DNA from: JACKNG01 sp040220855
Lineage (GTDB): Bacteria; Pseudomonadota; Gammaproteobacteria; Ga0077536
Direction: 5' to 3'
Length of the DNA stretch: 64,000 bases
Assembly (NCBI GenBank): GCA_040220855.1
Contig: JAVJVZ010000021.1
Span: 1-64,000 of the forward strand
The notes under the pieces were generated by a model. It had not been told where the DNA came from. It was given only the letters and a program-made list of their open reading frames with translations, and made no database searches. The first letter of the stretch is position 1. Each line of letters opens with the position of its first letter. A program made the translations under genes and the position numbers. This document shows, piece after piece, positions 6,804 through 13,844 of this stretch.

Positions 6804-8347
6804 CCCCCATCGAGCCCAACCAGGTCGCGATGATCCCGCTCAGCCAGATCGAGCCCGACCCGGAGCAGCCCCGCAAATCGTTCAACCAGGAGTCGCTGCA
6901 ACAGCTCGCCGACGACATCAAGGCGAACGGTATTCAGCAGCCGATCACCATTCGCAAGCCGGCCATCGACGGCGATCCCTACGTCATCAAGTACGGCGAG
7001 CGGCGCTACCTCGCGAGCAAGCTCGCCAACAAGCGCGTGGCGCCGTGCATCCTCGCGCAGCCCGAGAAGGGCGAGCGCCCGAAGGTCGCGCGCATCTTCG
7101 CCCAGGCGAAGGAGAACCACCTGCGCGACGAGCTCAACCCGATGGACTGGGCGCTGACCTTCCGCCAGTTGCGCGAGAGCGGCATGCAGGTCAAGGAGAT
7201 CGCCGAAGCCTGCGCCGAGCACGGCCTGCCGCACATGAGCCGGCCGCATATCTCGAACCTGATGCGGCTGGCCGAGCTGCCCGACTGGGCGCAGCAGCTC
7301 ATCGTCGACAAGCGGATCAGCGCTGCGCACGGCAAGTACCTTTTCGCGGCGCTCGTCTCCGAGGACGTCACCGCGCTCGTGCGCGAGCAGCTCGAGGACA
7401 AGGACGACGACCCGCCGAGCGTGCGCGAGCTGCAGTCTCTCATCGTCGACGCGTTCCGCGAGAAACATCGCCGCGCTTACGAGCTCGACTGGCCAGGACA
7501 TGAAGAGCTGAGCGGCCAGAAAAAGGCGCTCGGCATCGTCGAAGTCCCGGACGGTGAAGGCGGTACGCACTGCTTCGCGCTCGACGTCGAGCGCTACGAG
7601 GCCGCCCTCACCGAGCATCGGCAGAGTTCGTTCGAGCTCAACGGCGAAGACGACGACGCCGAGGACGACGTCGAGGATGCCGAGGAGGACGAGTCGGAGA
7701 ACCAGTCGCAACAGGCGGCGCCCGAGGACCCGTATCGCAGCCGGTTCGGACAGGGTCAAGGGAATGGCTACCGCGCCGAGCTCTCCGTGCACGCGTACCT
7801 TGGACAAGCGCTGCTAGCGGCCTATACGTCGTGGGACCTGCAGCGCTTGGCATTGTGGAAGGCGTGCGATTTCACTGCCGACCCTGAGGGGCCATGGGCC
7901 AACGAAGCGATCTACGAATGCACCCTCGAGGCCGACGACATTGAGTCCGCGGTCGGGGCAGACGGTGCGCGTGCCGGGTGGCCGCCCTTCCGCTCGCTGA
8001 CGCAGGTGGAGCTCGAGGAGTGCCTTGCAAGCGTTGGCGCAGCCATCGTGCCCGGCCTTCCGACCGATCTCCTCGCGCGTCTCGCGATCGACGCGGACGT
8101 GGGTCTCGATGCCTACCGCATCGACGCCTACTACTGCGAATCGTGCGCGGTCGCAGAGATCGAGGTGATGGTGCGCCAAGTGCACGAAGCGGTGCCTGCG
8201 GCGCCCCAGCCGACCTGCTGGGATGAAACGGTCGGCCTGCTGACCGCGCACGCTGAACTGTTCGGCGTGCCCGAGCGCATCGTCGAAAAGTGGCGCGCCA
8301 TCATGGCGGACGTCGCCGGCGAGGCCGAGACGGAGGGAGCGCCATGA
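6794..8347 (+). CDS. ParB/Spo0J-family protein with long C-terminal extension
   Basis: 517 residues from ATG 6794. The first 110 residues form the ParB nuclease-like/CTPase domain (IEPDPEQPRKSF, GERRYLASKLA), followed by an HTH partition domain (SGMQVKEIAEAC...MSRPHISNLMRLAELP). An acidic linker rich in D and E (about 285-310) leads to an unrelated C-terminal domain of about 190 residues. No ParA gene is nearby. Family members bind parS-like sites for partition, or act in plasmid or phage transcription and replication. The extension makes a pure partition role doubtful. Confidence 0.82.
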   Translation: MELTPIEPNQVAMIPLSQIEPDPEQPRKSFNQESLQQLADDIKANGIQQPITIRKPAIDGDPYVIKYGERRYLASKLANKRVAPCILAQPEKGERPKVARIFAQAKENHLRDELNPMDWALTFRQLRESGMQVKEIAEACAEHGLPHMSRPHISNLMRLAELPDWAQQLIVDKRISAAHGKYLFAALVSEDVTALVREQLEDKDDDPPSVRELQSLIVDAFREKHRRAYELDWPGHEELSGQKKALGIVEVPDGEGGTHCFALDVERYEAALTEHRQSSFELNGEDDDAEDDVEDAEEDESENQSQQAAPEDPYRSRFGQGQGNGYRAELSVHAYLGQALLAAYTSWDLQRLALWKACDFTADPEGPWANEAIYECTLEADDIESAVGADGARAGWPPFRSLTQVELEECLASVGAAIVPGLPTDLLARLAIDADVGLDAYRIDAYYCESCAVAEIEVMVRQVHEAVPAAPQPTCWDETVGLLTAHAELFGVPERIVEKWRAIMADVAGEAETEGAP

Positions 8348-8796
8348 TGACCGTGCTCTCTCCCAAGCGGCGCAAACTGCTTATCGAGCAACTCGAGCGG
8401 CAGAGCCAGATCAACGCAGAGCTCGGACACCGCGTCGAGTTCCTGCTCGAAGAGCTGCGCAAGGCCCACGCCGCGAAGGACCGCGCCTACGAGGAGCGTA
8501 GTCGCTGCGTCGCGCTGCTCGCCTCGCTCGCCATCGCGCGCGGCTGGACGGCCGGCGTCGCGCTGACGGACATCGAAGGCTGGCACCCGGCCTGGCACAA
8601 CTGCGTCTACATCGAGCTCGATCAAGGCCAGGTCTCGTGGCACTTCCACGAGCGCGAGCTCCCGCTCTTCGACCACCTGCCGCCCTACGAGGGGCGCTGG
8701 GACGGCCACGACACCGAAGAGAAATACGCCCGTGTACACCAGCAGGCGACCTCTCCGATCGTGCTGTCGCCGGCGCACTACCCATGGTCTCGGTAA
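8344..8796 (+). CDS. Conserved phage-type hypothetical protein
   Basis: 150 residues from ATG 8344 (ATG 8347 is also possible), overlapping the ParB stop. An N-terminal coiled coil (about 10-50, EQLERQSQINAEL...LLEELRKAH) is followed by a globular part ending in WDGHDTEEKYARVH, a motif I associate with phage or plasmid hypothetical proteins. No catalytic residues recognised. It is part of the rightward operon that ends in the integrase. Confidence 0.6.
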   Translation: MMTVLSPKRRKLLIEQLERQSQINAELGHRVEFLLEELRKAHAAKDRAYEERSRCVALLASLAIARGWTAGVALTDIEGWHPAWHNCVYIELDQGQVSWHFHERELPLFDHLPPYEGRWDGHDTEEKYARVHQQATSPIVLSPAHYPWSR

Positions 8797-9041
8797 TGGC
8801 CGAGCTCTCGCCCGAGGAGCTCATCGCGGCCGCCTGGCAGCGCGAGCCAGGCCGGCCCGTGGTCGGGCGCGACTACACGCCAGGTGGCGGCGCCATCTGC
8901 GAGTGTCTCGCCGTCGGGCCTACGCACGTCGTCGTCAAGTGGCAATCGCCCGTGAACGACCGGCGCTGCATCTACACGCGCGAGGACTTCGCGCGGGATT
9001 TCGTGGCCGCCTTCGAGCAGCCCGACCTGTTCGGCGCATAG
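8796..9041 (+). CDS. 81-residue hypothetical protein
   Basis: It starts at ATG 8796 in a TAATG overlap with the preceding stop; an in-frame ATG at 8784 would add four residues. A small globular protein with an SH3-like beta pattern (PGGGAICECLAVGPTHVVVKW) and a helical tail (YTREDFARDFVAAFEQ). No family recognised. Operon member of the element. Confidence 0.55.
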   Translation: MAELSPEELIAAAWQREPGRPVVGRDYTPGGGAICECLAVGPTHVVVKWQSPVNDRRCIYTREDFARDFVAAFEQPDLFGA

Positions 9042-9056
9042 CGCCAGGAGGACACC

Positions 9057-9545
9057 ATGAACCTGATCCCCAAGCCCACCATCGTCGTCGACTTCGACGG
9101 CGTCCTGCATAGCTACGTGAGCGGCTGGCAAGGCCCTCGCATCATCACTGACCCGCCGGTGCCGGGCGCGATGGAGTTCCTGGTCACCGCGCTCGAGCAC
9201 TTCACGGTGGCCATACAGTCGTCACGCTCGCACGCCTTCGGCGGCCGCCGCGCGATGAAGCAATGGCTGAAACAGGAGCTCGTCAAGTGCGCCGGTAGCG
9301 GCCCTGAGTCGACACCGCACTGGTTCTGCGAGCGCATCATGCAAACGGCTTTCTGCGACCCGTGGGACTACGAGGTCGAGTATGCGAGCAAGCGCATCAT
9401 CGAGGAGATCCGCTGGCCGCTCTTCAAGCCCCCGGCCATCTTCTACATCGACGATCGCGCCATGCGCTTCGAGGGCCGCTGGCCATCGGCCGAGGAGATT
9501 GCCGCGTTTCGGCCGTGGAAGGTTGCTCGCGGAGCGCGGCTATGA
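9057..9545 (+). CDS. HAD-superfamily phosphatase of the element
   Basis: 162 residues, AGGAGG before ATG 9057. Motif I of HAD hydrolases is clear (VVDFDGVLHSY, nucleophile Asp about 12), as is a C-terminal acidic motif (YIDDRAMRFEG, about 134-144) that would bind magnesium. A thiol-rich middle (CERIMQTAFCDPW) is unusual. Related phage proteins act as 3'-phosphatases or nucleotidases, so a DNA or nucleotide end-processing role is likely. The exact substrate is unknown. Confidence 0.75.
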   Translation: MNLIPKPTIVVDFDGVLHSYVSGWQGPRIITDPPVPGAMEFLVTALEHFTVAIQSSRSHAFGGRRAMKQWLKQELVKCAGSGPESTPHWFCERIMQTAFCDPWDYEVEYASKRIIEEIRWPLFKPPAIFYIDDRAMRFEGRWPSAEEIAAFRPWKVARGARL

Positions 9546-9772
9546 GCGAGACGCCTCGCCTCGCGCGCTGCCCGCACTGCAACGGGCCGGCCGAGTTCAT
9601 CGACCACGGCGCGTGCCAAGAGAACGGCAACTGCCTGCGCGACGGCGCGACCACCATCCGCTGCGCCCACTGCGGAGCGCAGCCATTCGTGGCCTACGCC
9701 AGCACGCCAGAGGTCGCCCGACAATACCTCGCTGAGCGATGGAACCGGCGGGGTTACCTGGAGAGACGATAA
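9542..9772 (+). CDS. Lar-like restriction-alleviation zinc-ribbon protein
   Basis: 76 residues, overlapping the HAD gene by 4 bases (ATGA). The pattern CPHC near residue 10, CAHC near residue 43, and a final A..YLAERWNRRG motif matches the Lar family of prophage Rac (zinc ribbon plus terminal WNRR). Lar proteins modify host type I restriction-modification to protect unmodified DNA. Assignment rests on this motif order; the activity is not proven. Confidence 0.7.
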   Translation: MSETPRLARCPHCNGPAEFIDHGACQENGNCLRDGATTIRCAHCGAQPFVAYASTPEVARQYLAERWNRRGYLERR

Positions 9773-9774
9773 CG

Positions 9775-10146
9775 ATGCTCACCGTGCCCGAAGTCGCCGA
9801 ACGGCTGCGCGTCTCGCGTGCATTCGTCTACAAAGAAATCGAACGGGGCGCGCTCGAGCACCACAAGCTCGGCCGAGTGATTCGCATCAGCGAAGAGCAA
9901 TATCAGACCTACCTTCAACAACGGACCGTCACGGAGGAACGACCATGCCGATCCGCCCTTATCGAACCGCCGCCGGACAGAAGCGGTACCAGGCCGACGT
10001 GGGCGACGCCCGCCGAGGACTCCCGCGCACTAAGCGCAGCTTTAAGACACGCAAGGAAGCCGAGGACTGGATCGCGTCCGCGAAAGCGCAAACGCACGAC
10101 CGATTCATCGGCAAACGGGAGCGTCATACCTTCGGTCAAGCACTGA
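9775..10146 (+). CDS. Excisionase-like HTH protein with a tail overlapping the integrase gene
   Basis: ATG 9775 follows the Lar-like gene by two bases. Residues 1-55 are a MerR-like excisionase fold (LTVPEVAERLRVSRAFVYKEIERGALEHHKLGR... ISEEQYQTYLQQ). It should act as recombination directionality factor for the integrase. The frame then stays open to 10146, running 202 bases into the integrase gene and adding a basic, low-complexity tail of about 65 residues. A functional excisionase would need only the first part. Confidence 0.75.
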   Translation: MLTVPEVAERLRVSRAFVYKEIERGALEHHKLGRVIRISEEQYQTYLQQRTVTEERPCRSALIEPPPDRSGTRPTWATPAEDSRALSAALRHARKPRTGSRPRKRKRTTDSSANGSVIPSVKH

Positions 10147-11282
10147 CCAAATACCTCACCGAAGAAAGCCCGCGGAAGAAGACCCGCCGGGACGACATCG
10201 GCAACGCCAATGCTCTGCGCTACCCGGTCCGCGATGGCCGGCGCTGGCTACTGCTCGAGCACGTGCTCCTCGAGGACATGATCCCGGCGCTGAACGCCTG
10301 GCTGACCGAGCAACGTCTCGTCACGCGCCGGCGCTACATCGGCGGCGACTACTACCTCGAGCGCGCGGAGCCGAGCGGTGAGCGCGCCTGGTACCGGCAG
10401 CCCGACCCGAGCGATGGCGAGACCCCGCGGCCGCGCGAGCTCGTGCGCGATCGCGAGCTCCTCGAGAAGCTGAACGCACCCGGCGGCCGCGGCCCGTACA
10501 GCGCTGACACGCTGCGCGTGCGCCAGGTGCTCGCCGGTCGCATCCTTCGCCTCGCCTGGAAGCGCTGGGGCTGGCTGGAGCACGAGATTGCCGGGCAGAT
10601 TGAGCTCGAGGCGCCAGGCCGCGGCCGCGAGCTCTTCTTGACCGAGGACGAGCTCGAGGCCCTCATCGCCGCGGCCGCGGCCGCGAGGAAGCCGGACGGC
10701 ACGCCCGACCCAGTAGGACCACACTTCGCCGATGCCATCGCCGGCGCCGCCTGCATCGGCTGGCGCCGTGCGAACACCCTCGCGCTCGACTGGTCGCGCG
10801 TCATCTTCCCCGTCTACGAAGACACGGACGCGGGCCGCAAGCTCGTGCAGGTCGGCGTCATCTGGACCGAGGCCGAGCGGACCAAGAACGGCGAGCCGCT
10901 CGCGCAGCCGATCGGCGACGAGCTGCTCGAGCTGCTGCGTGCGCGCTGGGATAAGCGCATGACCTACGTCGAGCGCGTCGACGGCGGCGAGGACATCCAC
11001 CATAACTTGGTGTTCCACGACGGCACCGGGCGACCGTTCGGTGACACCCGGCGCCGCTTCGCGACCGCCAAGCGCGCCGCCGGCGTGCGCGCGGATTTCC
11101 GCTGGCACGATCTGCGGCACACGTGGGCAAGCCACCTGGCGCAGCGCGGCGTCAGCGACCGCCACCTGCAGGAGCTCGGCGGCTGGAAGGACGGCAAGAT
11201 GGTGCGACGCTACAGCAAGCTCAAGGTCGAGCACCTGCTCGATGCCGTGAACCGGCCCGGGCGGCGCGCTAGTGCGTCATGA
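9945..11282 (+). CDS. int: Tyrosine-family site-specific integrase
   Basis: 445 residues from ATG 9945 (GGAGG at 9934). The N-terminal arm-binding domain (YRTAAGQKRYQADV) precedes a core-binding region. The catalytic domain has the expected residues: Arg in GWRRANTLAL, the HxxR box in WHDLRHTWASHL and the Tyr nucleophile in MVRRYSKL near residue 427. It would integrate and excise the element at the tRNA-Thr site about 2 kb to the right. It is the last gene of the rightward operon, so it is probably expressed with the early genes. Confidence 0.93.
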   Translation: MPIRPYRTAAGQKRYQADVGDARRGLPRTKRSFKTRKEAEDWIASAKAQTHDRFIGKRERHTFGQALTKYLTEESPRKKTRRDDIGNANALRYPVRDGRRWLLLEHVLLEDMIPALNAWLTEQRLVTRRRYIGGDYYLERAEPSGERAWYRQPDPSDGETPRPRELVRDRELLEKLNAPGGRGPYSADTLRVRQVLAGRILRLAWKRWGWLEHEIAGQIELEAPGRGRELFLTEDELEALIAAAAAARKPDGTPDPVGPHFADAIAGAACIGWRRANTLALDWSRVIFPVYEDTDAGRKLVQVGVIWTEAERTKNGEPLAQPIGDELLELLRARWDKRMTYVERVDGGEDIHHNLVFHDGTGRPFGDTRRRFATAKRAAGVRADFRWHDLRHTWASHLAQRGVSDRHLQELGGWKDGKMVRRYSKLKVEHLLDAVNRPGRRASAS

Positions 11283-11289
11283 CGAAGAC

Positions 11290-11616
11290 TCAGCTCCGCC
11301 GCAAATGGAACGCCAGCCCAGTAACAACGCTACAAGCGAGCACGAAGTTGTCAGACGCCAGCCGCATCGTGCGAGCGACATCAGCCGCCTCAACCGAGAA
11401 TGGGGTCAGTGCCTGCCGGCTGAAAAGATGGGGCACCAGGAAAGACCACACCAAACACGTACAGCCAAGACCAAAGCGCTGTGGCCATCCGTCAGGAACC
11501 CGCATTGATGTCGCCCAACGTTGAGAGTAGGCATCCCAGCCCCAGGCGACCGCCAGCGCAACGACGAGATGAAACCAAGGCCAATTCAACGCGTACCAGA
11601 GCATCAATGCGGCCAC
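11290..11616 (-). CDS. Three-span membrane protein, accessory gene by the attachment site
   Basis: 108 residues from GTG 11616, which directly abuts the stop of the gene before it; ATG 11604 is an alternative start. Three hydrophobic segments are visible (about 8-28, 50-68 and 90-104). It is convergent with int with a 7-base gap. The local base composition is less GC-rich than neighbouring genes, as is typical of morons expressed in the lysogen. With its partner it may act in host surface change or superinfection exclusion, but this is inferred from location only. Confidence 0.6.
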   Translation of the reverse strand: MAALMLWYALNWPWFHLVVALAVAWGWDAYSQRWATSMRVPDGWPQRFGLGCTCLVWSFLVPHLFSRQALTPFSVEAADVARTMRLASDNFVLACSVVTGLAFHLRRS

Positions 11617-11865
11617 CTAGTAACAGTCGTCAGGATCGTCCAAATCCGACCGAGCCGAGTCATAGTCAACGGCCGCCGACGCCACCAGGTCGGCCTCGAC
11701 GGTGCAGTCAGCAAGGTCACCGCCCGCGACACAATCTGCAAGAGCGGCCGCTGCGGAATAGAGAGTCTGCGCGGCTTCCTGAGCTTCATCGCAGGCATAA
11801 GAACCGGCGGTCACTTCCTGAGACATCCCAAGCGCAAACGAAAAGAGCAGCAGCATCGCGCGCAT
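11617..11865 (-). CDS. Small exported cysteine-containing protein
   Basis: 82 residues from ATG 11865, with GGAG eight bases upstream. A clear signal peptide (MRAMLLLFSFALGMSQEVTA, cleavage about residue 20) precedes an acidic mature part with four cysteines (about 25, 45, 54 and 81) that could form disulfides in the periplasm. Its stop touches the start of the three-span membrane protein gene, so the two are one transcript. Confidence 0.65.
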   Translation of the reverse strand: MRAMLLLFSFALGMSQEVTAGSYACDEAQEAAQTLYSAAAALADCVAGGDLADCTVEADLVASAAVDYDSARSDLDDPDDCY

Positions 11866-11901
11866 TGACAATCTCCATCGTCGCGGCGTACCGTCGGCAT
11901 A

Positions 11902-11925
11902 GGTGCCTAGAAACACCTTACGTGG
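11902..11925 (+). promoter_or_regulatory. Upstream box complementary to the C4 RNA
   Basis: GGTGCCTAGAA (11902-11912) and ACGTGG (11920-11925) are complementary to TTCTAGGCACC (12033-12043) and CCACGT (12023-12028) in the C4-type RNA. The same two sub-motifs recur in weaker form at the antirepressor RBS (12069-12085). Paired upstream and downstream target boxes are a known feature of P1/P7-type c4 loci. Confidence 0.7.
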
Positions 11926-11939
11926 CGGTTCCGCTCCCG

Positions 11940-11957
11940 AAAGCCAGCGGCTTTTTT
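11940..11957 (+). terminator. Intrinsic terminator before the C4 RNA
   Basis: AAAGCC-AGC-GGCTTT followed by further T residues (11955-11957) is a compact rho-independent terminator on the plus strand. It would end transcripts that start upstream of the first C4-complementary box and release a short RNA carrying that box. Confidence 0.75.
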
Positions 11958-11973
11958 ATGCCTGCAGTTCGCT

Positions 11974-12047
11974 GCCGGGTGTGCGGCTAATACAAGACCC
12001 GAAAGGGGAATACGCCCGCCGTCCACGTGCGGTTCTAGGCACCCGGC
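11974..12047 (+). ncRNA. C4-type antisense RNA controlling the antirepressor
   Basis: A closing stem of 8 bp (11974-11981 with 12040-12047) encloses a region with a CCCGAAAGGG tetraloop hairpin (11998-12007) and the single-strand candidates CCACGTG (12023-12029) and TTCTAGG (12033-12039). The AATACAAGACCCGAAAGGGG core agrees with my memory of the C4 family of P1/P7-like phages. The RNA is followed directly by a P22-type antirepressor gene whose RBS carries matching complementary sequence. Known C4 RNAs are processed from the antirepressor transcript and block its translation. The ends given are those of the closing stem. Confidence 0.8.
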
Positions 12048-12066
12048 TTCCTCCTGTGAGGAAGCC
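12045..12066 (+). promoter_or_regulatory. Hairpin between C4 RNA and antirepressor
   Basis: A perfect 9-bp stem (GGCTTCCTC with GAGGAAGCC, loop CTGT) shares three bases with the C4 closing stem, so the two structures compete at their junction. It has no T tract and is probably a processing or folding element, not a terminator. Confidence 0.6.
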
Positions 12067-12068
12067 AA

Positions 12069-12089
12069 CTCTAGAAAACATGTGGAGGA
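12069..12089 (+). promoter_or_regulatory. C4 target box overlapping the antirepressor RBS
   Basis: CTCTAGAAAACATGTGG (12069-12085) can pair, with a few mismatches, to CCACGTG...TTCTAGG in the C4 RNA. It runs into the Shine-Dalgarno TGGAGGA (12083-12089) five bases before ATG 12094. Pairing would hide the RBS, which explains how the RNA would silence the antirepressor. Confidence 0.7.
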
Positions 12090-12093
12090 CATT

Positions 12094-12996
12094 ATGTCCG
12101 ATCAGCTCATTTCCGTCCCGTTCCGGGCCGAAACTCTCTACATCGTAGAGCATCTCAACCAACCATTCGTTCCGATGAAGCCAGTCGTAGAGGCCATTGG
12201 ACTGGATTGGCGAGGGCAACAAGCGAAGATCAGGGCCGCGCAAAGGTATGGAGATATCTCCATTCCTTTGCACTCCCCCGGCGGCATGCAAGACACTCTC
12301 TGCATCCCGCTCCGCAAACTGAACGGCTGGCTGTTCAGCATCAACCCGGCCAAGGTCAAGCCCGAGCTGCGCGACACCATCCTCGCCTACCAGGAAGAGT
12401 GCTTCCAGGTCCTGTTCGAGTACTGGCATAACGGGGTCGCCCGTCGCGATGACGGTCGCGACGACGTCGACGACCTCGCCGGTGAAGAGACCCCGCTCTC
12501 ACCACCGCCACGCTCGCGCTTCGACGCCCTCGATGCCGGCCTCATGCGTGAGCTGCGCCGCGTCAACGATACCCTCGTGCAGGCCTACCTGGTCGACCAC
12601 GGCATCACCCCGGCCTACGTCGCCAGCCTGCTCGGCGACGGCGCCGCCCTGCCGGCGCCCGAAGCCGCGCAGTCCGCCGCGCCCCTCGAAGTCCTCGCCG
12701 CCCGCGTCGCCACCATCGGGCCGCCCGAGGACGAAGATGCCTGGTACCTCGAGCGCCACCAATGGATGCAGCTCACCGAGGGCTACGATCCGCGCCACAC
12801 CGCGCTTTGGCTGCGCGACATCGGCCTCCTGCGCACCAACGACGGCCGCCTCACCTGGCGCGCCAGCCCGCGCCTGTTCGACGGCCAGCGTCCGGTAGTG
12901 TTCTGCCTGCTCAAGAGCCTCCTGCAGCGCCCGGGTGGCGCATCATGGGGCGTTCCGCAACAACAACATCAAGGGAGGAACGCCCATGTCCAGTAA
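12094..12996 (+). CDS. ant: P22-type antirepressor
   Basis: 300 residues from ATG 12094; an upstream GTG at 12082 lies inside the RBS and is rejected. Residues about 1-115 match the P22_AR_N antirepressor domain (VPFRAETLYIVE, PFVPMKPVVEAIGLDW, GDISIPLHSPGG, LNGWLFSINPAKVKPEL, LFEYWHNG). The rest is a linker and a helical C-terminal part without a recognised fold. Such proteins inactivate a phage repressor and trigger induction. The target here is probably the CI-like protein at 5493 (inference). Its last 11 bases overlap the next gene. Confidence 0.88.
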   Translation: MSDQLISVPFRAETLYIVEHLNQPFVPMKPVVEAIGLDWRGQQAKIRAAQRYGDISIPLHSPGGMQDTLCIPLRKLNGWLFSINPAKVKPELRDTILAYQEECFQVLFEYWHNGVARRDDGRDDVDDLAGEETPLSPPPRSRFDALDAGLMRELRRVNDTLVQAYLVDHGITPAYVASLLGDGAALPAPEAAQSAAPLEVLAARVATIGPPEDEDAWYLERHQWMQLTEGYDPRHTALWLRDIGLLRTNDGRLTWRASPRLFDGQRPVVFCLLKSLLQRPGGASWGVPQQQHQGRNAHVQ

Positions 12997-13165
12997 GCGC
13001 AGGGAGAAGATCATCGCCGGCGAAGTGTGCATGCTCGCCAACGAGCTGAGCTCGCTGACCACTGCCGCCTTGAGAAGGATCTATCGGGAAGTGGGCGACC
13101 GCCAGTGGCAAACCCTGGCACTGCTCTTTGATACGAAATCGTCGCCGAGCGAGGAGCCGCGCTAA
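12986..13165 (+). CDS. 59-residue hypothetical protein, last gene of the element
   Basis: ATG 12986 has GGGAGG seven bases upstream and overlaps the antirepressor stop, so it is probably co-translated with it and subject to the same C4 control. The product is charged and helical (SSKRREKIIAGEVCMLANEL). No family recognised. It is the last coding sequence before the tRNA attachment site. Confidence 0.55.
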   Translation: MSSKRREKIIAGEVCMLANELSSLTTAALRRIYREVGDRQWQTLALLFDTKSSPSEEPR

Positions 13166-13237
13166 GCGGTCGGTATCGGCATTTGGCCGGGCGTTTCTCG
13201 GGGAACTCGTCCAGATTACGTCCCGGCCAGTTCTAGC

Positions 13238-13253
13238 CTAATTACGGAATCAG
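13238..13253. repeat. Imperfect copy of the tRNA-Thr anticodon-arm sequence
   Basis: CTAATTACGGAATCAG here differs from CTAATTACGAATCAG in the tRNA-Thr gene (13308-13322) by one inserted G. It lies inside the element about 70 bp from the tRNA copy, in the same orientation. It may be a core-type integrase site, a scar of an earlier insertion, or chance. Confidence 0.5.
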
Positions 13254-13273
13254 ATTCAACTAATTGATTTTAT

Positions 13274-13349
13274 TGGTGCCGGAGGCAGGAATCGAACCTG
13301 CGACCTACTAATTACGAATCAGTTGCTCTACCGACTGAGCTACTCCGGC
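13274..13349 (-). tRNA. tRNA-Thr (anticodon CGU), attachment site
   Basis: A complete 76-nt cloverleaf on the minus strand: acceptor stem GCCGGAG/CTCCGGC, anticodon loop UUCGUAA, TpsiC sequence GGTTCGATTCC and an encoded CCA. The anticodon CGU reads ACG threonine codons. The mobile element lies directly at its 3' side, which is the usual arrangement for tyrosine integrases. The second copy of the att sequence should lie to the left of the window. Confidence 0.95.
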
Positions 13350-13412
13350 ATGGGCGGCGGGGCGCAATGATAGCGCAAAATCGTGGCCGTGCACGGCCGC
13401 GAGGGACGAGGT

Positions 13413-13844
13413 TCAGGGTTGCTTGCGCACCCGGATGACGACGTCGACGCTGTCCGTGACGGTGCCGTCCGGTGGGGTCGGCAGGCGGCTGATCGGCATC
13501 TCCGTGCTGGGGAAATCGGTCAGCTTGCCGTCGTCCACGTTGTAGAAATGATGGTGGGCGCTGGTGTTGGAGTCGTAGAAGACGCGCGTGGCGTCGACCA
13601 TCACTTCGCGCACGATGCCGCGTTCGGCGAAGAGGCCGAGGGCGTTGTAGACGGTAGCCTTGGAGACGGCGACGTCGGCGCGGGTCAGGCGCGCGATGAC
13701 CTGGTCAGCCGAGAGGTGCTGGGTGCGCTCGAGCATGACGGCGGCAATCTCCACGCGCTGCGGCGTGGGCGAGATACCGGCGGCCTGCAGCAAGGCGGGA
13801 ATGGCGGCGCGCGAAACGGGCGGCGTGGGCAGGTTTTTCGACAT
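13413..13844 (-). CDS. Fur-family transcriptional regulator (Irr/PerR-like)
   Basis: 143 residues from ATG 13844. A winged-helix DNA-binding domain (PTPQRVEIAAVMLER, SADQVIARLTR...VSKATVYNALGLFAERG) is followed by a short dimerisation domain with a histidine-rich metal site (SAHHHFYNVDDG). The C-terminal cysteine motifs of classical Fur are absent, so it is closer to Irr or PerR types, which sense iron-heme status or peroxide. The palindrome at 13887-13907 upstream may be its own operator. Confidence 0.85.
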   Translation of the reverse strand: MSKNLPTPPVSRAAIPALLQAAGISPTPQRVEIAAVMLERTQHLSADQVIARLTRADVAVSKATVYNALGLFAERGIVREVMVDATRVFYDSNTSAHHHFYNVDDGKLTDFPSTEMPISRLPTPPDGTVTDSVDVVIRVRKQP

